Source: a virus. Taken from it: a stretch of 64,000 nucleotides of DNA. This document shows, one piece after another, positions 8,730 to 18,300 of the stretch. How positions within the stretch are numbered: position 1 is the first letter of the stretch; each line of letters opens with the position of its first letter. A program made the position numbers and the translations under genes. A model generated the notes under the pieces. It saw only the letters and a program-made list of their open reading frames with translations. It did no database searches and had not been told where the DNA came from. The DNA is taken from positions 25,828 to 89,827 of IMG/VR virus record IMGVR_UViG_3300042894_002524. One strand, written 5' to 3'.

Positions 8730-9934
8730 TCTTCTGCCCACTTTCCTGTGTCTAAATTCCAACGAAGGAGAAAACCAAAATGAGTTGACCGCCTTACCTT
8801 CCTTGATACCACTTGGAATAAGTCAGAGTTGTAATCACGATGGATTGCCAACACTAAGTCAGCATCATATGCCAACTGCTTACTCCAAGCGACTTCTTCT
8901 AATTCTGGTGGTCGCTCTGAGTGACCATCATTCATAGTTACTGCTGCCACATCAATGATTGGCACCCCGTTCTTAACAGCCATGCGTTTGAATGCCTTAG
9001 AAAGGTTCTTAGCCTTCTCTGTTTCATTCTTCGCACCGCTTGAGTCGTCAAATAGACCGTGATAGTCAAGGATTACAATGTCCGGTTGATACTGGTCAAT
9101 CTTTGCTTGCACCATGTTCTGGTCAGCTGTCTCCAGCCCCTCTGATGTAACAAGATGGATAGCATGCTTACCCGCAAAGGTTTCCTCTGCCCACTTCTCA
9201 TAACCATCAACAACATTAGGGTTAGCACGAACCAAGTCTGTGTTAGTAAAGTGACCTTCACCATTGTTCAATAGTGTGTCAAGACGCTGACCCTCTTGTT
9301 GTTTATTCATTTCAAGAGAGATGATCAGTGGTCTGTAGCCAGCTTTCCAAGCGTTAACCGCAAACAATCTAGCGATGAATGACTTACCAACACCTGTCCA
9401 ACCGAGAAGAACAATAAAGTCTCCGGGTTGCCAACCACCAAACGATTTATCAATTACACCAATACCACTAGGAATACCTTGTAGTTCTCCAGCACCCTTG
9501 ATTGACCGCTCCTTCAAGTCTTCGTATCTATCACGCCACTCGCCAGCAAGGTCTGTGTCTTTAAGATTACTTGCGTACTTGTAAAGCTTAGATGTGCTTT
9601 CCATTAAATACGAAAGTGATTCTTTCGGTCCAGAGTCATTAAGGATTGAATTAGCTTTGGAAACAATCACTCTTGTCTGATAAGACAGTGATTCCTTTTT
9701 AGCTTCCTCAAGATAATAGGATAATGGCTCTGGAGTAGCAAAGAATTCAAATTCTGGATGGTGCTGCTTTACAGTTTCTTTGGATGGTACTTTCTTGTGT
9801 TGGTCATAATGCGAAACAACAAAGTTCCATACATCACGATATTCAATAAACATATTCTCAACACCACCATTAACCGCAGATGCGAAATCTTTTGTGTCAA
9901 TAATGGAATTAAGAAGTCGAACTTCATAGTTCAT
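8717..9934 (-). CDS. dnaB: DnaB-like replicative helicase
   Basis: A 405-residue RecA-fold helicase that would unwind the fork ahead of DnaE. The core begins with GIPSGIGVIDKSFGGWQPGD, then Walker A GWTGVGKS (residues about 178-185), the PLIISLEMNKQQEGQRLD helix and Walker B IVILDYHGLFDD. The N-terminal third is helical and shorter than cellular DnaB, as in phage DnaB/gp41-like helicases. The start is ATG9934, overlapping the preceding 102-residue gene by 11 bases. The genes before and after are a possible loader and the primase. Confidence 0.93.
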   Translation of the reverse strand: MNYEVRLLNSIIDTKDFASAVNGGVENMFIEYRDVWNFVVSHYDQHKKVPSKETVKQHHPEFEFFATPEPLSYYLEEAKKESLSYQTRVIVSKANSILNDSGPKESLSYLMESTSKLYKYASNLKDTDLAGEWRDRYEDLKERSIKGAGELQGIPSGIGVIDKSFGGWQPGDFIVLLGWTGVGKSFIARLFAVNAWKAGYRPLIISLEMNKQQEGQRLDTLLNNGEGHFTNTDLVRANPNVVDGYEKWAEETFAGKHAIHLVTSEGLETADQNMVQAKIDQYQPDIVILDYHGLFDDSSGAKNETEKAKNLSKAFKRMAVKNGVPIIDVAAVTMNDGHSERPPELEEVAWSKQLAYDADLVLAIHRDYNSDLFQVVSRKVRRSTHFGFLLRWNLDTGKWAEEWDL

Positions 9935-10232
9935 CAGATGCCAATCTGTCGTGGGTTTCTTTTACTAAGTTGCGGAAACGGTTTTTTGCTTCCTCTTCAA
10001 ACTTTACCTTATCAAACACTGTGCGTGATTCAATGGCAAAGTCAAAGATTAAAAATGGACCGTGATTTTTTTTAATATAATAGTTAACGGCTTTTTCAAG
10101 TATTTCACTATCATAATGTTTTGCCAAGGCATCCGCAACGGATTCTTGCCTTGGAGAGTCTGGTATAAAAAGCTTATGCGATTTCTCGCATGATTCTTTG
10201 AAGATCTCTATCAGTTCTTTTCCAGTTAACAT
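9924..10232 (-). CDS. small protein upstream of helicase, possible helicase loader
   Basis: A 102-residue all-helical protein. The middle segment EKAVNYYIKKNHGPFLIFDF recalls the shape of G39P/DnaD-tail-type loader proteins (helix, two aromatics, then a G/P-containing turn and helix), but I cannot confirm homology. ATG10232 is well supported by AAGGA upstream. Its stop overlaps the helicase start, and phage helicase loaders often lie just before dnaB. Its first 59 bases are also the 3' end of the WhiB gene in another frame. Confidence 0.5.
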   Translation of the reverse strand: MLTGKELIEIFKESCEKSHKLFIPDSPRQESVADALAKHYDSEILEKAVNYYIKKNHGPFLIFDFAIESRTVFDKVKFEEEAKNRFRNLVKETHDRLASDEL

Positions 10233-10473
10233 TGGATTCCTTTTTGGACTTCTTCCATGTCTTTAACAGAAACTCAAACTCTGAGATTCCACCATTGATA
10301 CCATAGAATTCATCCGATTCCCAAGCTGAAAGAAAGCACTCTCTACGAACCGAGCAACGAGAACAACCTTGTTTTGCATAAGCAATGTCGTCTTTATCAT
10401 AAGACCACCAAGTGTACTGTTTAGGATCGCTCGCACAGAGTGCATTTCTCTTCCAGTTACTTGCTAGTGCCAT
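10174..10473 (-). CDS. whiB: WhiB-family Fe-S transcription factor
   Basis: A 99-residue WhiB-like protein. Four cysteines, C13, C37, C40 and C46 (C-x23-C-x2-C-x5-C), would hold a 4Fe-4S cluster, and GINGG at 58-62 is the usual G[VI]WGG-type turn before a basic C-terminal tail (KTWKKSKK). WhiB proteins bind the principal sigma factor and modulate transcription; the family is a hallmark of Actinobacteria and their phages. ATG10473 lies inside the end of the preceding gene (17 bases of overlap); a longer reading is less likely because it lacks a ribosome site. It probably reprogrammes host transcription at the start of the replication block. Confidence 0.92.
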   Translation of the reverse strand: MALASNWKRNALCASDPKQYTWWSYDKDDIAYAKQGCSRCSVRRECFLSAWESDEFYGINGGISEFEFLLKTWKKSKKESNVNWKRTDRDLQRIMREIA

Positions 10474-10663
10474 TATCCAGTTCTTGGAGTTTCGCTTCAA
10501 TCTGAGCATCAATGGATGCCCATAGTTTCTCCCAAGCCTTCTCATCCTCTGTGGATGAAGCTTTGGTTCTTGCACCGGCATCTAGCCTAAGTGATTCGTA
10601 GTTGCCAAGATTTTTGGTAACACCGATAGATGCCCAAATTTCAATTTCATTTTCCTGAGACAT
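10457..10663 (-). CDS. small hypothetical protein
   Basis: A 68-residue acidic protein with a start supported by AAAGGAG (ATG10663). It has a loop region with NLGNYESLRLDAGART and a helical C-terminus (WEKLWASIDAQIEAKLQEL). The NYES...DAG pattern is seen in small early proteins of other phages, but its function is unknown to me. It overlaps both the MerR-like gene before it and the WhiB gene after it, so the three regulatory-region genes form one translational unit. Confidence 0.6.
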   Translation of the reverse strand: MSQENEIEIWASIGVTKNLGNYESLRLDAGARTKASSTEDEKAWEKLWASIDAQIEAKLQELDNGTSK

Positions 10664-11105
10664 AACGCTCCTTTGTTGTTAACTTAACTTTATTGTTTAG
10701 TGTTTTTATTTTATTATCAATGCTGATACCAGCATCGTTCGTTGGTCTACCCGGATTTCTGGAGCTAAAAAACTCCACCATCTGATAAACATCGTCTTCA
10801 TTATAGTACCGCCAAGAGGAATACGCACCGTATTCAGAACCAAATTTTTCTGCACTTGGTATCAACCCTCTCTTTTCGTACTTCCGTATTGTATCGGGTC
10901 TTCTTTCAACAATCTTAGCAACTTCACCAACAGTATAAATACGCTTTAAAAGAAGCTCATTTTGTTGGAATGGAATAACAACCCTAGAATCATCAATAAG
11001 CTTTTCAACATAAATCTTATTTACAGATTTATTTATTTTCTTGATTTTAACGATAGTCCCGGAATACAAATAGAATTTATTTTGAATCAGTTTTGCTGTT
11101 AGCAT
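10647..11105 (-). CDS. MerR-like helix-turn-helix regulator
   Basis: A 152-residue protein. The segment YTVGEVAKIVERRPDTIRKY followed by EKRGLIPSA (residues about 57-85) is a winged MerR-type helix-turn-helix, and WRYYNEDDV fits the wing that follows. The N-terminal ~55 residues form a small beta-rich domain of unknown role, and the usual long MerR dimerisation helix and effector domain are missing. It could control early gene expression or replication. It lies directly upstream of the 68-residue protein and WhiB in the same operon. Confidence 0.75.
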   Translation of the reverse strand: MLTAKLIQNKFYLYSGTIVKIKKINKSVNKIYVEKLIDDSRVVIPFQQNELLLKRIYTVGEVAKIVERRPDTIRKYEKRGLIPSAEKFGSEYGAYSSWRYYNEDDVYQMVEFFSSRNPGRPTNDAGISIDNKIKTLNNKVKLTTKERYVSGK

Positions 11106-11142
11106 CTCTTACTCTCTATATTCATTTCTATAAACTTAATTA

Positions 11143-12336
11143 TCAATCCAACCAGCAAGTGTACTCTGCTGTGACAATACCCTTCTCGGGGTGAACAAAC
11201 ATCAAAGGCTGTGAAGCTTGACCAACAGCTCCTAGAACCTCAATAGCATAAGTGTTAGTTGATTCTGGACTACCAGAAATACGACACTGCACTGTATTAA
11301 ATGTCATCTTTGTTGGAGTATGGAAGTGTCCAAAGTAAACATCATTGAACTCATCAATAAGATTCCCATCATTATCTTTGCGTTCAATTCCTCCAATCTT
11401 CCATCCATAAACTTTCTTCTGAAAAGAATAGAATGACGAAAGACTACCGAACTGATCTCCATGTATAAGCAATGACTTATACTTGCCAATTGAATCAATC
11501 GCATACCAATGGCGTTCACCACGACCATCCGGAATATTAAAAGAGATACGCTTTTCTCCGTCAAACATCAGTTCAACAATACGATAAAGCATTCTGTCAG
11601 CATTGGTTTCTGGGTCATGATCACGCCTTGCACGACCACCAATGGAACCATGATTACCAATGACCCCGACAAATGTAACCTTCTCAAAGTTGGCAAGCAT
11701 CTTCGTAATAAAGTTCTTCATGATTCTTGGACCATCAACAGTAATTTGACGATACAAACCACCATCTACAAGGAAGCTTTGTCCGGGAAAGATTAGCTCA
11801 CCCTCAACAATGTCTCCCAGTGCCCAAATGCGAATTTCACGCACAGGATGGTCTTGTCTTTGAATCTCAGTGAGGTGAATAATCTTGTCTGCGTACTGGT
11901 CAATTCTGCGTTCACAGACTTCAGTGTTATAGTCAGGAGTAACCTTAGCCAATTGCCAGTCTGCGATGACAGCGACTGCAACCTCCTCAGTGCCCTTCCT
12001 ACGGTCAGCAGGGGGTTTTGGAATAGGGACATACTTGTAGTCAGACAATCCTTCTTTAACCGCTCTGAACACGGCATTGGCAAGATGATCTTCCTTTGTC
12101 TTAATCTTCTCATATTCCTGAAGAAGCTTCGTATAGCTAATCTTCAATTCTGTTTCTGTTTGGGGTTCCCCCCCTGTTAATGCATCTTTAGGCATTGGAA
12201 CTAATCCATTCTCTTTTCTATATTTACAAAGACCCATTGTGTCGATTGATTTTCTACACGATGCGTCTGCATACTTTTGATTTGCCGTATTGGGTTCAAA
12301 CTCCAATGGGCATCCTTCGGTTTCACAAATTTTCAT
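11143..12336 (-). CDS. metallophosphoesterase (calcineurin-like) with N-terminal Cys-rich segment
   Basis: A 397-residue protein with the dimetal phosphoesterase motifs in order: VIADWQ (where DxH is usual), ALGDIVEGE, VIGNHGSIGG, LLIHGDQFG and YFGHFHTPTK. It would cleave phosphomono- or diester bonds; the Gln in place of the first metal-binding His is a deviation from the family. The N-terminus has a possible small zinc site (CETEGC then C, C). ATG12336 keeps the Cys-rich start; a GTG at 12372 overlapping the HNH stop (GTGA) would add 12 residues by coupling. DNA or RNA end processing or nucleotide turnover is possible. Confidence 0.85.
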   Translation of the reverse strand: MKICETEGCPLEFEPNTANQKYADASCRKSIDTMGLCKYRKENGLVPMPKDALTGGEPQTETELKISYTKLLQEYEKIKTKEDHLANAVFRAVKEGLSDYKYVPIPKPPADRRKGTEEVAVAVIADWQLAKVTPDYNTEVCERRIDQYADKIIHLTEIQRQDHPVREIRIWALGDIVEGELIFPGQSFLVDGGLYRQITVDGPRIMKNFITKMLANFEKVTFVGVIGNHGSIGGRARRDHDPETNADRMLYRIVELMFDGEKRISFNIPDGRGERHWYAIDSIGKYKSLLIHGDQFGSLSSFYSFQKKVYGWKIGGIERKDNDGNLIDEFNDVYFGHFHTPTKMTFNTVQCRISGSPESTNTYAIEVLGAVGQASQPLMFVHPEKGIVTAEYTCWLD

Positions 12337-12368
12337 AAGGATAATTGTACACGCAAAGAATGCGTTTT

Positions 12369-12809
12369 TCACTCAAAATTGTTTTTTTTTGGTCGGGCAT
12401 CAAAACGAGGTTTCAAGCTCTTCTTTACAACCTTTTTTCTTTGTTTCATATTGGCTCGTAGCTTATCACGATGATCCTGAGTTGGGCGCTTTCCTTCTCT
12501 ATGAATTGCACTATGTTCAGGGTGTGTACAAAGAAACAAATTCTCTACACGATTATCACTTTTAATTTCATTAATGTGATGAACTGTTTCCCACGGATTA
12601 AGGAATCTACGGAGGTAGTGTTCAATGACTGCACGATGCTCATAGATATAGCCTTTAATATTGGAAGGATGTTCCGGCATTAAAACTCGGACATAACCTT
12701 TATCGTCTATGTATTTTCCACCTGCATAGTTAGGGTTTAAATCACCGACAGATGATCTATCTGTCCAAGGAATGTCTTTCCGCTGAGAGGCAAGCGGGCT
12801 TGAAGACAT
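12369..12809 (-). CDS. HNH endonuclease
   Basis: A 146-residue nuclease. The HNH core is YEHRAVIEHYL ... VHHINEIKSDNRVENLFL ... HPEHSAIHREG, giving the beta-beta-alpha metal fold. The N-terminal GGKYIDDKGYVRVLMPEHP is the typical leader of phage HNH homing-type enzymes. A strongly basic C-terminus follows (KKVVKKSLKPRFDARPKK). It lies between the tail genes and the phosphoesterase, a common insertion site for free-standing homing endonucleases, and could have come in by transfer. Confidence 0.9.
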   Translation of the reverse strand: MSSSPLASQRKDIPWTDRSSVGDLNPNYAGGKYIDDKGYVRVLMPEHPSNIKGYIYEHRAVIEHYLRRFLNPWETVHHINEIKSDNRVENLFLCTHPEHSAIHREGKRPTQDHRDKLRANMKQRKKVVKKSLKPRFDARPKKNNFE

Positions 12810-12812
12810 TTG

Positions 12813-13475
12813 TTATACAGACCCTCCGATGTCTTCTGCATAAAACTGCATTCTGGCATCGCTAGTGAGAATCTGAAAGGTTGGGTTATTGTTCTGAGTG
12901 GAACCATCATCTCTTGTGATTCCAATATAGTATCTTTTATTTGTAATACCAGAACTTGTACTGTCAAAAATTGTTGAGTAAGTTCCTGCACCAATTCTTG
13001 TTGCAAACGAAGAGGATTTAAGTTTATGATTTGCAATATTTGCATTAGCAGTATTTGTATCAACAAAAGTAAATGGACCAGCTGTTGCTTTCCAAGTTGA
13101 AAGAACCACTGGAGCAGCTGTTGTGCCCTCGTTTAGTGTGATTAAGTAAGTTGAATCCTCTGCACCTGCATTCAGGATACTGATTCCGGGGAATGAAAGA
13201 GTAAGTCTATAATAACGGTTAACGCCAACATTAACAAGGTTATTAACACCAGCACCACCCTCATTCTCCAAGGAAATAATCTCATGCTCCGTATTGAAGG
13301 ATGAGTAAGGACCGAATGTTGTACCAGAAATAGTCTTGATCTTGATAATACCCTTGGGGTTGTCATCGGTAGCGTCTTTAACCTGACCAATATTGGTAGA
13401 CATCTGACCCAGACGGTCACTTGAGATAGGTGTCCCCGGTGTCCAAGATACAAAGGAATAGTTTTCGTAAGCCAT
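12813..13475 (-). CDS. minor tail / tail-tip protein
   Basis: A 220-residue beta-rich protein. The N-terminal SWTPGTPISSDRLGQMSTNI is a pattern often seen in actinophage minor tail proteins that follow the fibre genes; the rest looks like a jelly-roll (YYRLTLSFPGIS, YYIGITRDDGS). It is the last gene of the tail operon, directly after the S74-type fibre. The exact place in the virion is not known. Confidence 0.65.
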   Translation of the reverse strand: MAYENYSFVSWTPGTPISSDRLGQMSTNIGQVKDATDDNPKGIIKIKTISGTTFGPYSSFNTEHEIISLENEGGAGVNNLVNVGVNRYYRLTLSFPGISILNAGAEDSTYLITLNEGTTAAPVVLSTWKATAGPFTFVDTNTANANIANHKLKSSSFATRIGAGTYSTIFDSTSSGITNKRYYIGITRDDGSTQNNNPTFQILTSDARMQFYAEDIGGSV

Positions 13476-13484
13476 GTCTACCTA

Positions 13485-15317
13485 TTATACACCTTCTAAG
13501 GCTTGTATTCTAGCCTTTAAATCGTCTATTTGGACTTGTTGAATTTTACATGTTTGCAATAGATAAAAAGGAATTAATTCACTATTTAGCCCATTAGGAA
13601 CCCCATCGGAGTAATCAATAAGATCTGTAAGACCAAGGCTGTCAAGTTGTTCAACAATAACACCTAATTGCTTTTCTTTCTCTGGAGCACCTTCAAAATT
13701 CCAATATTCATCTTTATAGTAAAAATTTACAACATCAACATTAAGAAAATTATTTACATCAATATTTGCGTCAATAACGCCCTCTTTATATTTCAAAGAT
13801 GAATGGTTTGGACCAGTAAATAAAGTTCCAGCAGCATTTATATAGATTGGTCTATCAGTAGAAACTCTAGTAACTTGTTTATTATAAAGGGTTTCATCTT
13901 GATTAATTCTAAAAACATAAGCACCAACACTCCCCGGTGCGCCAACGGCTCCGAATTCGGCATAACCATTTGCAGCATCAGAATAAACCTGCCCCCCATA
14001 ACGAAGGTTGTTAGACATATCAATACTAGTTCCAAATAGAGTACCTGTCATTGTGTCTCCAGCTGTAGCAACATAGTTGCTATGATTATGAGGATCCGAA
14101 GCATAGGGGTGTGAATGAGTATTGGCTTTACCAGCCAATCTAGTTATAAGGGATGTTCCATTAAGAATCACATCCTTGGTTGAAACAAAACTTGATACTA
14201 TTCGTGTTTCATTATAAGATCCATCTGCAGTCCCCAGAACTTTAATTCCCGGTTCCGAACCCATTATGTCAACTCTTACATAGTATTCACCAATACCGTA
14301 ATTAAAATCTTTTCTATAAACCTGTATTTCACCAACAGAATCTAACTTTACATACTGACCATACGAATTATCCCCAACATAATCTCCAGCGAATAAGTCA
14401 GAACCGCTCAACTCTAGACCACCAATTCTTCCGAAATCAGCGTTAATTGTTCCAGTAACATTTGCACCAGTTGCTGTTAATGCTCCAGCTGCTGAAAGTG
14501 TGTAACCACCATTGGTTATTTGACCATTGGAAGCAATGGTTGTAGCTCCAATTGCCATACTGCCATTGGAATAAAGATATGTTGAACCGCCATATATTCT
14601 TGCTGTATCAATTGTCCAACCACCAATTGCTCCTGATCCCGATGTAATTGTTCCAGTAATGTTTGCGTTAGTTGCTGTGACATTTCCACCAGCAGTTACA
14701 TTAAAACTGGTGCTACTTATTGCACCAGTATTTGAGATTGTAAGGTTCGGAGTCAATAGAGAGTTTGCAGCAACCGAACCACGAATCTTTGATGAATCAA
14801 AAACAGCCTCTCCTGCGCTTGTTATAGCCCAACCAACTGTTCCTATGTTTGAAATTGATCCATTAGACTCAATAATGCCATTCCAGTTTTGACTTGTGAT
14901 TCTATTGTTGATCAGAACAATGTTTGATGAAAGCTCATTAGCAGTAATTGTTCCTGCAGAAATCTCAGCTGCAGTAATTGTGTTAGCAGCAAGCTGATTT
15001 GCTGTAATTGTATTAGCAATGATTAATGAGCCATTCAATGACCCCGGCTCTAGGCGGATACCGGCAGGTGCAAGAACGGAGTTATTAACAACCCTCTTAA
15101 TTAAATCTTCAAATGCGATTCGGTTATTCTCTTGACGAACAGATCTATCTGGATTTACCTCTGTTCCAACAAAGGTCGGAGAGAAATCATAAATTGAGTA
15201 AGCAGTTGAATCAATTAATGACGAGTTTCTACCGTTATGAGAGTGACCACCAGCAGGGGAGAATACAATTGTGTTTTCAGAAGCACCAGATGTTGAAGCA
15301 ATTCTAATTCTTGCCAT
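13485..15317 (-). CDS. tail fibre/spike with C-terminal S74-type intramolecular chaperone
   Basis: A 610-residue trimeric-fibre-like protein. Residues ~95-300 are low-complexity Ala/Thr/Ile repeats with recurrent NxTGTI units (for example NITGTITSGSGAIGGWTID), as in beta-helical phage fibres. The C-terminus carries SSLKYKEGV, where the Ser and Lys match the self-cleavage dyad of peptidase S74 domains, followed by a coiled-coil (LKARIQALEG). Such domains chaperone trimer assembly and cut themselves off. The start overlaps the stop of the large upstream tail gene by one base. It is a candidate receptor-binding protein. Confidence 0.85.
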   Translation of the reverse strand: MARIRIASTSGASENTIVFSPAGGHSHNGRNSSLIDSTAYSIYDFSPTFVGTEVNPDRSVRQENNRIAFEDLIKRVVNNSVLAPAGIRLEPGSLNGSLIIANTITANQLAANTITAAEISAGTITANELSSNIVLINNRITSQNWNGIIESNGSISNIGTVGWAITSAGEAVFDSSKIRGSVAANSLLTPNLTISNTGAISSTSFNVTAGGNVTATNANITGTITSGSGAIGGWTIDTARIYGGSTYLYSNGSMAIGATTIASNGQITNGGYTLSAAGALTATGANVTGTINADFGRIGGLELSGSDLFAGDYVGDNSYGQYVKLDSVGEIQVYRKDFNYGIGEYYVRVDIMGSEPGIKVLGTADGSYNETRIVSSFVSTKDVILNGTSLITRLAGKANTHSHPYASDPHNHSNYVATAGDTMTGTLFGTSIDMSNNLRYGGQVYSDAANGYAEFGAVGAPGSVGAYVFRINQDETLYNKQVTRVSTDRPIYINAAGTLFTGPNHSSLKYKEGVIDANIDVNNFLNVDVVNFYYKDEYWNFEGAPEKEKQLGVIVEQLDSLGLTDLIDYSDGVPNGLNSELIPFYLLQTCKIQQVQIDDLKARIQALEGV

Positions 15318-18300
15318 TAGACAACCTTCCTTAATGTAATTGAATGATCTAAGGAATCTCCAACACTCATGCTGTGGGAGACAACCCAGTAATCACTATT
15401 AATTATATCAAGTGAATTCATAGAGGTAATGCGAATCTTATCACCCAATTGTAGTTTAGGCATAGCCATTGCGTTGATATTGATAATAGGGACAGGTTCC
15501 GCCAATTTGGAAATCATGAAATTAGCTATTTTTGTAGCGTGTTCTGCATCTGTAATATAAGGATTATCAATTACAATTTCCTTTAGACCGTATTTTCTAA
15601 TGTCTGAAGCAAGTGTTCCGCTCTGCGTCTTAACCTGACTTGCCTGTTCTGTGGTAAGAATCGGTGTACCAGCAATTGATGTCAATTGGACTTCCCCTGT
15701 AAGGGGGTTTGTTCCCTGAAGGTAAGCAAAACTATTTGCCTCAACGGAGTTTGAAGCGACCATAATTAACTCAGCACCATAAGCCGTTGGCAAGAACCTG
15801 TGAATTTCCACAAGGTCTGGGTCTTCATAGCGAATAGCACTGATGAAGGGGCTTTGGATGTCGAAGGCAGGAGCTTTGTCATATTTGATGTCGTAATATT
15901 TAACTTCCCGCACTTTTGCTGCTGTGGTATGTGCAGCAGCAACTGTGTCAAACTGCGCTCTCTCAAGACCATTGAAAGAATTTGATGTAATCGATGTGTA
16001 TTTTACAATCTCACTATCAATCTTTAAATAACCGTTCTTCGGGAATGGGGGATTGTCGGTTGTATCAACGATAATACTTGTTGAAGATGATGTTGCGTTT
16101 GCAGCCAGTGTGACAACACCGAGAGTTGTTGGGTCTTCTGCGTTCCAAAGACCTTGACGACCCTGAAGGATTGATGTCAGTCCGGCAATATTCACCGTTA
16201 CCTTGTTAACTTGAAGCTGAACACTGAAGTCAGCGGATGTGATGTGTGTATCGCCAGAAATTGACGCTTGGACATTTGCGTGTTGATCAATTGAAGACTC
16301 AAAGAATCTATTGAAGTGGTCATACCTTGAGTTATCTGTTTCTTCAATATACATACGACCAAAATCAGCCAAAGAGATAGTGTCAATAATTTCTCTAATA
16401 CTATTATCATTACCGTACAAGAAAGGGAACACAGTTAATGGTTGAATCTTAGTGGCAATGTATCTATTAGTTATTTGCTCTTGACTTAAAAATGTATTGT
16501 AAATTGCAAACTCATCAATTACAAAGTTTGCGTATGAAGATGGAGCAGTCTCTCCATAAGGCGTTACATTATCAACATACTCCGTATAAGAAGAACCTCT
16601 ACCACCAATTGTAATATCATCTGAAGCCCAAGTAATTGGTGCAGATGCTAGTGCAGTAGAATTTTTAAGAACACCATCTACATAGTAATAAACACGAGAA
16701 CCATCACATGTAACTAAAAGGTGAGAGAAATTTGCGGTTGAGAGAGCTGTTGATGAAGACACCGTGACTAACCCCGTTGCTGTATATATCTTAAACCCAT
16801 GAGATGATGATGTATTGAAGAAAGCAAAACCATTGGAGACAGCTCCCGTATTCCAGTTTGACAAGTATTCTCCGCCACTAGCAAATACGCTAGGAAACTT
16901 TGCAAAAATCTCTATTGACCAACGACCAGTATAATTCACACTAGCACTATTTACGATGTCAAGTGATGAGTGGTAGGGGATTCTTATATAGCTCGTTCCG
17001 GTCAAGGATACAGATTTATTGTCCGGTTCAGAGACCAACCCTGTTGGTTGAGCGAGAAGGGGAAGGTTGTTATAAATTGCATCATTCTTGTGGTGGTTGG
17101 CATTCTTGTTAGAAATCACAGGAGAAGCATCCCTAGAGCCTATTGCGTCAAAGGCTACGATGGTTGCGCAGTCTGTAGCTGGAACTATTTCGTCAGTACC
17201 GCCAATTGATCTCCAGAATTCCAAATCAAACTTTGAGGGTTGAACCAAATCAATCCAAGCTTCTTGGATTGTATGAAGGGCTGCAGCATAAATTGAAGCT
17301 GCTGTTGTTGCACCTGTTGCAAACTTTCCAAGATGAAAACCGGTTGCAATGTAGTGATTAATTGCAGTTGTGTTATCAACAATAATTCCATTAACAACTG
17401 TTGGTATAACAACTTCATTGGCTCCATCATTAAAACTTATTGAGCGAAGAGTGCTTACTGTTCCATCATCATTTTCAACAATAGGTCTATTAGTTAAAGT
17501 TATGTTACCAGCTGTCTGTAACGAAGCAGATGTTGCGTAAAGTGTTGAGGGAAGACCTGCTGCAACAATCTCACCGGATGTCGGATATACCGATGTGTTG
17601 AATGTGTGAAAGAATTCGATTCTAATCTTGTAAGGAATACCAGCATCTAAATCAAGATTTTGGGATATAGTGCTTGATACATCAGTTAATACTCCAACAT
17701 GATTAAACCATTCATTAATAATTAAATTTTCATCAAAGAATACGCGAACACCGCCATTCTTGACTTTCATAAATAACTCTTGAACACCAGATTCGCTTGG
17801 AATATAGTATCCATCAATAACACCGTTGTAATAAATATCATTGACCTCACCCCCAAAAGATGTGAACTCGTAATCTTCAAGAGATACGGCTGCACCCGCA
17901 TTTGAATCAACCAGATCCTTTGATAGCGCAACATAGCTGGGGGAGATGAATGCCTTGAGACCAAGAGCTTTGTCCATATCTGATAATTGTTTATCCATTG
18001 CATCAGCAACAATATCTGTTACAAGATATTCTTTACCGCTTGGAATACCCCAGAACCTTGCTCTCAAACCTGTTGATGGAACAACGACATTGGCTGATCT
18101 ATCAATTGTTGGTTCATTAAAAGAATACTGAGCAATTGCCCCAATCCTCTTTGGCTCATCAATGTAACGGACAAGTTGTTTGTAGTCAGCTTGTGGGAAA
18201 TTACCCATCATCAATAGATTCCCAATAGCATCGCCAGCAGTTGTGGTCTGCAAGAAGAAACCTTTTGTAATTTGCTTTTCTGTCAAGAACTTTGATGCGT

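Noticed and set aside
12369-12809. HNH gene as the terminase-associated HNH
   Set aside because: No terminase gene lies nearby; the sequence and place fit a free-standing homing-type enzyme.
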